Source: CAYRYU01 sp964428355
GTDB lineage: Bacteria > Muiribacteriota > Ozemobacteria > Ozemobacterales > Ozemobacteraceae
Length of the DNA: 64,000 nt
Assembly: GCA_964428355.1 (NCBI GenBank)
Contig: CAYRYU010000006.1
Coordinates: 73,224-137,223, forward strand
Reading direction: 5' to 3'
The notes below the pieces were generated by a model. It was not told the DNA's origin. It did no database searches and worked only from the letters and a program-made list of their open reading frames with translations. Within the stretch, counting starts at the first letter, position 1, and each line of letters begins with the position of its first letter. The translations under genes were made by a program, and so were the position numbers. Shown piece after piece: positions 59,276 to 64,000 of the stretch.

Positions 59276-60018
59276 TTCCCATTACCCCCGATCATCCGGA
59301 CCAACCGTTCCTCGGGATCGATCCCGCGGGGATTGAACTCACTGACCGTTCCGAGAAAGACCATCCGGCCCTCATGCAGAACCCCTATCCGATCGCAGAG
59401 CTCGGTGATGTCGGAAAGGATGTGAGTGCTGAAAAATATCGTCCGGCCTTTTCCCTGGAGGCTTTTTAGAATTCCCTTGAACTTTTTCCGGCCAACGGGG
59501 TCCAGATCGGCCATGGGTTCGTCCAGGATAAGGAGGTCCGGATCGTGGGCCATTGCGCAGGCGATCGAGAGCCGTTGCTGCATCCCCTTCGAGTATTCGG
59601 AAACAAGTCGGGAACGGTGTTCCCAGAGGTCGAGCGAGGAGAAAACCTCCTTCAGCCGTTCCGGGGAGTGGTCCACCCCAAGGAGGCGGCACCCAAGGCG
59701 GAACAGCTCTTCCCCGGAAAGGAAAGCGGGGAACTCGGGTTTTTCGGGTGAGAAGCCGATCCGACGCAACCCCGCTACGGACGGGGGCTGCCCGAAAATG
59801 CTCACCCGGCCTGAATCCGCATGCGTGAGGCCGAGAGCGATCTTCATCGCCGTGGTCTTCCCCGCTCCGTTCAGTCCGAGAAATCCGAAGATTCCCCCCG
59901 CCGGAACCGAGAAATCAAGCGATCGGAGGACGGTCAATCTCCCCTCGGCACTCCCGGGACCTTCCCGTCGCCGGAACGTTTTGACCACGTCCGCGAAATC
60001 CAGCGCGTTGGGGGGCAT
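59272..60018 (-). CDS. ABC transporter ATP-binding protein
   Basis: A 248-residue ATPase. Walker A GLNGAGKT, signature YSKGMQQRLSIACAM, Walker B LLILDEPMADLD and the switch His in FFSTHIL are all present. The CcmA/NatA-like sequence fits an ABC-2 exporter. GAGGTG precedes the ATG. It is the first gene of a three-gene operon on this strand with the permease and the TPR-like protein. Confidence 0.92.
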   Translation of the reverse strand: MPPNALDFADVVKTFRRREGPGSAEGRLTVLRSLDFSVPAGGIFGFLGLNGAGKTTAMKIALGLTHADSGRVSIFGQPPSVAGLRRIGFSPEKPEFPAFLSGEELFRLGCRLLGVDHSPERLKEVFSSLDLWEHRSRLVSEYSKGMQQRLSIACAMAHDPDLLILDEPMADLDPVGRKKFKGILKSLQGKGRTIFFSTHILSDITELCDRIGVLHEGRMVFLGTVSEFNPRGIDPEERLVRMIGGNGK

Positions 60019-60034
60019 GACACCTCGGTCCAGG

Positions 60035-60544
60035 CTATTTTGCGTTCTTCACCGCCGCAAGGGCCGCCTTGTAATCAGGCTGGACCGTGATCTCCGGTAC
60101 AATTTCACGGTAAACGATCTTTCCTGAAGAATCGACCACGAAAACCGTCCTGGCAAGGAGCCTCAGCTCTTTGATGTGAAGCCCCCAGGCAGCGGCGAAT
60201 GACATTTCCCTGTGGTCCGAGAGGGTTTTTACCTTGTCGATTCCCGCCCCCCCACACCAACGGGCCTGGGCGAAGGGAAGGTCGGCGGAAACCGCGAAAA
60301 CCGTCACGTTCGGCAGCTTCGCCGCCTCTTCGTTGAACTTCCGGACCTGCATGTCGCAAACCGGGGTATCCAGGGAGGGAACGGTGGTGAAAATCCGGAC
60401 CCCACGGGTGTCGGAAAGCATGACCGGTGAGAGGTCATTGGAAAGGACCGCAAAATCGGGAGCGGTTGCACCGACTTCGGGGATCTTCCCCAAAAGGGTC
60501 AAAGGGTTTCCCTGAAAAGTGATCTTGGGAGCGGAAGCCGCCAT
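60035..60544 (-). CDS. tpx: thiol peroxidase (atypical 2-Cys peroxiredoxin)
   Basis: A 169-residue Tpx. The peroxidatic C63 (VPSLDTPVCDMQVRKF) and the resolving C97 (ARWCGGAGI) are in place, so it reduces hydroperoxides using thioredoxin. The start at 60544 (MAASAPK) is preferred over 60550 because AGGAGA ends 7 nt before it, compared with 1 nt for the other. The ABC-exporter operon follows on the same strand after 16 bp and may be cotranscribed. Confidence 0.93.
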   Translation of the reverse strand: MAASAPKITFQGNPLTLLGKIPEVGATAPDFAVLSNDLSPVMLSDTRGVRIFTTVPSLDTPVCDMQVRKFNEEAAKLPNVTVFAVSADLPFAQARWCGGAGIDKVKTLSDHREMSFAAAWGLHIKELRLLARTVFVVDSSGKIVYREIVPEITVQPDYKAALAAVKNAK

Positions 60545-60645
60545 CTGCATTTCTCCTGAAAGTGGTTTCGGGGCGACGGGATAGCCGGCCAGGGACCGGT
60601 CCTGCCGTTTCCCTCGTCCGGATGCTCAATATAACATAAAGAGGT

Positions 60646-60673
60646 TGACAGGGAAAATTCCGGAAACTATCAT
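60646..60673 (+). promoter_or_regulatory. sigma-70 promoter giving a leaderless mRNA
   Basis: A perfect TTGACA (60646-60651), a 16-nt spacer and TATCAT (60668-60673). The predicted +1 is 60680, within one base of the ATG at 60681. Confidence 0.6.
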
Positions 60674-60680
60674 TTTTCGT

Positions 60681-61031
60681 ATGTCTGATTTCAAGATCCA
60701 AAAAGTCCAGGAAGGGGACATCCTGATTTTCCGCACCTCCGGATACCTCGACGAGGCAGGGGGAACCTCACTGAAGAGCCTTTGCGAGGAATCCCTGACC
60801 GCGGGTAGCGTGAAATTCCTTTTCAATCTTTCGCAGACTCCGGTTATCAACAGTACCGGACTTTCCATGCTTCTCGACCTCATGGTCAAGATCATCGATT
60901 ATCATGATGGAAAGGTTGCCTTGACGGGGTTGACCAAGCTGACCAAAACCGCCCTCCAGATGACCGGGGTCCTTTCGTTGTGTCAGTCCTTTCCCGGAGA
61001 GGCCGAAGCAAAGACGTTTTTGTCGTCCTGA
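60681..61031 (+). CDS. STAS-domain protein with altered phosphorylation motif
   Basis: A 116-residue STAS protein. The fold is clear (ILIFRTSGYLDEAGGTSLKS, then VKFLFNLSQTPVINSTGLSM). The usual DSSG phosphorylation motif is N57-S-T-G60, so a Ser/Thr is available but the Asp is lost. It may still serve as an antagonist of an anti-sigma factor and be a substrate of the SpoIIE phosphatases at 42769-48878. ATG 60681 is chosen because it begins the domain; the upstream in-frame extension lies across the promoter and has no ribosome site. A stem-loop (GTCCTG 61025-61030 pairing with CAGGAC 61070-61075) spans the stop. Confidence 0.82.
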   Translation: MSDFKIQKVQEGDILIFRTSGYLDEAGGTSLKSLCEESLTAGSVKFLFNLSQTPVINSTGLSMLLDLMVKIIDYHDGKVALTGLTKLTKTALQMTGVLSLCQSFPGEAEAKTFLSS

Positions 61032-61094
61032 ACCGGGCTGAAAGCGTGGGTTTTCGAGGGGAAGCCCAGCAGGACAAGATCGGGGGTTGGAAAC

Positions 61095-62258
61095 ATGATT
61101 CGTGGTATCAGGTTGTTCCTGGTTGCCGGAACCGTTCTGGTATTTCTTTCGGGTAGCCTTCTTCTCGCCGGAGATATCGATCTGAACGAGCTCGGTAAGA
61201 AGATCGACCCCGAAAAGGCAAAACAACTTTTCAACCAGTACAAGGACAAGCTCAAGACTTCGACCGACAGCTCTTCCGGGAGCGATGCGGGGTCCTCCGG
61301 CCAGGGCAATGTCGGAACGACCGGAATTGCCGAGCCCGCGTCCGTGGGAGACATCGATCAGGGTCCGGCCAAGGTGGATCCCAACGACCAGCGCTTCTGT
61401 GAAGGCCACATGAAGCTTGCCAAGCGCCATTTCAAGGGCAACAACCTGGACCGGGCCAAAGAGGAGATCAAGATCGTCCTGGAGCGGATTTCGGATTTCC
61501 CTGAGGCCAGGTTCATGCGTGCCGTAATCGCCGCCCGCGAAAAGGATTTCCCCGAGGCATGGCGCAATATAGTTGTCGCCGAGAAGGCCGCACCGACGAA
61601 TACCAAGATCAAGGAGTTCGTCGAGCGGCTCCAGAAGGCCTTCCCAAAGCCCCAAAATCTCGACACGTCCGGAGGTGGAAGCCGTCCCGCCCCCGAGTTC
61701 GCTTCCCAGTTCGCGTTGGATGCCATCGAAGGGCTGCTTCAGGACAAGGCTCTCTCGAAAGTGAACGGATTTTCCCTCTCGGATTTTTCCGAGGATTCGG
61801 GAAAAGTCTTCGTGAAAATCGCTTTCCAGGGAACTGCGGCAATGGAGGGTCCCGCGATCGAGGCGGCCGTAAAGGGCAACTTCAAAGGGGAGATCAAGGA
61901 TCTTTCCACCGGAAGCGACTCCAAAAAGATCGAAATGAAAGCCGAGATCCCGGGAATGCCCAAACAGAACGGAAAGGTCAAGGCGATTTCGGGAATCGGA
62001 GATTTCCTGAAGTCCGTTTCAGAGGAAACCGACGTGGCCATCAAGAATTCCAGCGAATCCGAACCCGACGGGGATGCCCGGGTGACTGGAACCTACTCCA
62101 TCATCGCCGCAAGCATCAAGAACCTCAACAACTTCCTCAGGAAGGCTTCCCCCTACGCGATCGAATATTCGATCCCATCGGTCGCCATCTCCGATTTCAA
62201 CGGGAAAAGCGTCTGGAAGGGCGACCTGAAGATTCTTTTCCAGGGCGAGAAGAAATAG
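61095..62258 (+). CDS. exported TPR-containing protein of unknown function
   Basis: A 387-residue protein. A signal peptide (about 1-25, ending LLAG) is followed by a Ser/Gly-rich linker (about 55-85), a TPR-like pair (about 95-185, KRHFKGNNLDRAKEEIKIVL, then KDFPEAWRNIVVAEKAAP) and a beta-rich C-terminal domain (about 205-387) that I do not recognise; strand-like segments VFVKIAFQGTAAMEG and VWKGDLKILFQGE suggest a beta-sandwich. GGGGGTTGG lies upstream of the ATG. Confidence 0.7.
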   Translation: MIRGIRLFLVAGTVLVFLSGSLLLAGDIDLNELGKKIDPEKAKQLFNQYKDKLKTSTDSSSGSDAGSSGQGNVGTTGIAEPASVGDIDQGPAKVDPNDQRFCEGHMKLAKRHFKGNNLDRAKEEIKIVLERISDFPEARFMRAVIAAREKDFPEAWRNIVVAEKAAPTNTKIKEFVERLQKAFPKPQNLDTSGGGSRPAPEFASQFALDAIEGLLQDKALSKVNGFSLSDFSEDSGKVFVKIAFQGTAAMEGPAIEAAVKGNFKGEIKDLSTGSDSKKIEMKAEIPGMPKQNGKVKAISGIGDFLKSVSEETDVAIKNSSESEPDGDARVTGTYSIIAASIKNLNNFLRKASPYAIEYSIPSVAISDFNGKSVWKGDLKILFQGEKK

Positions 62259-62483
62259 GCGCAAGCCGGGCCGCGATCGCCTGACGGACGGAAGGGATGC
62301 AGACCGCCCAATAATCCCTTTCAACTTTCTCCCTCCGCGCATCCGTGGCTTTTCTCTCAGCACCTTTCTTCAGCTTCGAGTCATCCTTTTTCCAAACTGA
62401 GCCGCACATCGCTTTTGGTTTGGGTCCCGTTCCTCGGATTTTCTCAGAAAAACCTCCCCCTTCTCCGATATATGGGGCGACCC

Positions 62484-63317
62484 ATGAACAGACGCCGGAA
62501 CATTTCCCCTTCCCTCTGCTTTCTGCTCGGAGCGGTCCTCTTTTTCGGGATCGCGAACCCCACGACCCGGGCATTCAACGGCAGGGATGTTGCCCTCCTG
62601 AACATCGTGATACCGATGTTCCAGGCAGGCCTGAGGGCGCACAGAAACCGCACACACGTTGGGGACGCCATCCTGCAGGCAGCCGCGGGAGGTTTGCTCA
62701 TGCAAAAGGGCTTCGAAATGGGGGCGACCGTGTCCAACGATGACGGCTGGAAGGCCTGGCGTTCGAAACTCCTCGTAAATGCGGGGGCTTCCCTGGCGGA
62801 ATCCGCTGGCAAGAGGCTCGGCTTCAGGATGGATATCGGTCCGTTCTGGGTGCTTTGGGAGGGCGGAGTGGTCCGCGTCCGGCCCGGACTGCACGCAATG
62901 ATCGCCCCGTTCATCAACTCCTCGGAGGGAAGCCGTTTCAACCTGAGCCGCTCTTTGAGACTTGGAACACTAACATTCGATCGCCGGAGCAACGGCGACG
63001 GAACCATCGGAACCCGAGGTGCCCTTGCCTACAGCAACGCGAACAACATCATCACGAATCACGACGGGTCGCACTTCGGACACGAGTTGATCCACACCTT
63101 CCAGTATCGAAGAGATTCCTTCCTGTGCCCAAGGTTGGGAAATCTCGTTCCCGAGATCGGAGAACGCACCGCCGGTCGCTGGGTGGATGACACGGGCTGG
63201 TCGATCAACTGGGGAGTCCAGTGCCTGGGCGCTTCGATCGACGAGAAGAGCCGGGACTTCGACATACTCATGGAACGCGAAGCATACTACCTGACCCGAT
63301 CCGGGAACTGCTGGTAG
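62484..63317 (+). CDS. exported protein with HExxH metallopeptidase-like motif
   Basis: A 277-residue protein with a signal peptide (about 1-26) and, in the last third, H200-E-L-I-H204 within FGHELIHTFQYRRD, the zinc-binding HExxH pattern of metallopeptidases. A later Glu (for example E212-217 in a conserved-looking region) could be the third ligand but cannot be assigned. The middle is Gly/Ala/Arg-rich. It may be a peptidase or a non-catalytic relative. ATG 62484 is chosen over 62472 because it begins the basic signal peptide. It precedes an ABC ATPase gene. The 225 bp upstream hold a degenerate CCGTGG word near 62340 but no clear repeat copy. Confidence 0.65.
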   Translation: MNRRRNISPSLCFLLGAVLFFGIANPTTRAFNGRDVALLNIVIPMFQAGLRAHRNRTHVGDAILQAAAGGLLMQKGFEMGATVSNDDGWKAWRSKLLVNAGASLAESAGKRLGFRMDIGPFWVLWEGGVVRVRPGLHAMIAPFINSSEGSRFNLSRSLRLGTLTFDRRSNGDGTIGTRGALAYSNANNIITNHDGSHFGHELIHTFQYRRDSFLCPRLGNLVPEIGERTAGRWVDDTGWSINWGVQCLGASIDEKSRDFDILMEREAYYLTRSGNCW

Positions 63318-63342
63318 CGGGATCGCGAACCCCCAACCGGAC

Positions 63343-64000
63343 ATGAGGAGCATCCGTGTCGAAAACCTCCGGAAGGCCTTCTCAGTCCGGGAACAGAAGC
63401 CCGGACTCCTGGGGGCGCTATCTTCCCTTTTGCACCCTCAGATCCGGACGGTCCAGGCACTCGACGGCATCTCGTTCTCCCTTGCCCCCGGTGAAATCAT
63501 CGGTTTCATCGGTCCGAACGGCGCGGGAAAAAGCACCGCGATCAAGATCCTGTCCGGAATCCTCGTCCCCGACGAAGGAACCTGCCTGGTGGGCGACCTC
63601 GTTCCCTGGGAAAGCCGGTTGGAACATGTCGCGCGGATCGGGGTGGTCTTCGGGCAACGGACTCAGCTATGGTGGGACCTCCCGGTCGAGGAATCCTTCG
63701 ACCTGCTCCGGGATATCTATCGGATCCCCCAAAACCTTTACCTGTCGAACCGCGATGAACTTGTCCTGAAGCTTGACCTGGTGAACCTCCTCAAGGTCCC
63801 TGTCCGCCAGTTGAGCCTTGGTCAGCGGATGCGTTGCGACCTTGCGGCTTCCCTCCTCCATTCCCCGGACATCCTGTTCCTCGACGAACCCACGATCGGC
63901 CTGGATGCTCCTTCGAAGCTCGTGATCCGCGAATTCGTCCGGAACCTCAACCGGAGCGGTGGAGTGACCGTCATACTGACGACCCACGATCTCGACGACA
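63343..64000 (+). CDS. ABC transporter ATP-binding protein (COG4586-like), partial
   Basis: The open frame runs off the end of the window after 219 codons. Walker A GPNGAGKS, the VVFGQRTQLWWDLPVEESFD segment, the signature LSLGQRMRCDLAASLLHSP and Walker B LFLDEPTIGLD are all visible, and the frame ends near TTHDLDD. The QLWWDLPV and LSLGQRMRC combination is characteristic of the COG4586 group, whose genes usually sit beside two ABC-2 permease genes; these would be expected just beyond the window. There is no clear ribosome site. Confidence 0.9.
   Translation, partial: MRSIRVENLRKAFSVREQKPGLLGALSSLLHPQIRTVQALDGISFSLAPGEIIGFIGPNGAGKSTAIKILSGILVPDEGTCLVGDLVPWESRLEHVARIGVVFGQRTQLWWDLPVEESFDLLRDIYRIPQNLYLSNRDELVLKLDLVNLLKVPVRQLSLGQRMRCDLAASLLHSPDILFLDEPTIGLDAPSKLVIREFVRNLNRSGGVTVILTTHDLDD

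Noticed and set aside
62259..62483. Third copy of the MITE-like repeat
   Set aside because: Only a short CGCATCCGTGGC word resembles the repeat interior; neither inverted end is present.

Overview
The window is a high-GC, gene-dense stretch of a bacterial chromosome. It holds about fifty protein genes and two tRNA genes, with no phage, insertion sequence or CRISPR array. Exported TPR, FecR-like and SPOR proteins, type IV pilin-like proteins with prepilin leaders and a periplasmic sugar-binding protein point to a diderm. Many genes start with GTG or TTG, strong AGGAGG-type ribosome sites are common, and neighbours often overlap by 4 bp. Thymidylate synthase is the ThyX type. Many products are exported proteins of unknown family, as in poorly sampled candidate phyla; Riflebacteria-like is a guess from gene content only.

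Layout. 1-8,000: end of an exported protein, a MITE-like repeat, an exported phospholipase D-like protein, a tandem GNAT acetyltransferase, a large beta-propeller/class III cyclase receptor and a membrane metallophosphoesterase. 7,900-19,600: a molybdenum hydroxylase large subunit, a membrane protein, a sirtuin and a second phospholipase D-like protein, then a complete hydroxylase operon (FAD, 2Fe-2S and molybdenum subunits) followed by a TPR/HEAT protein. 19,600-24,900: two tandem paralogous 861/874-residue exported proteins of no recognised family. 25,000-29,460: a reverse-strand operon of pilin-like proteins and a TPR protein with a near-consensus promoter that appears to give a leaderless mRNA. 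29,600-33,900: tRNA-Thr, a sigma-54 activator without receiver domain, ComFB, STAS, L31, ThyX, a chorismate mutase joined to a decayed prephenate dehydratase domain, and tRNA-Arg. 34,000-39,900: an operon for a SPOR protein, a CUT1-type sugar ABC transporter without its ATPase, and AcpS; then a second copy of the MITE-like repeat and an AmmeMemoRadiSam radical SAM gene. 40,000-51,500: an NTF2-like protein, a hybrid histidine kinase, two tandem SpoIIE-type phosphatases, an exported zinc-ribbon protein and an MFS transporter. 51,500-57,400: a CHASE2 cyclase with three FecR-like paralogs and a decayed cyclase domain. 57,400-64,000: an ABC-2 exporter operon, thiol peroxidase, a STAS protein with a second leaderless-type promoter, two exported proteins and the start of a COG4586-type ABC ATPase gene.

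The common theme is signalling: three class III cyclase-fold proteins, two SpoIIE phosphatases, two STAS proteins, a possible cyclic-dinucleotide receptor (ComFB), a sigma-54 activator and a hybrid kinase. STAS and SpoIIE genes imply a partner-switching pathway, but no RsbW-type kinase is encoded here. The best candidates for undescribed biology are the CHASE2-cyclase/FecR cassette, the tandem 861/874-residue proteins, the leaderless pilin-like operon and the two-copy MITE-like repeat.
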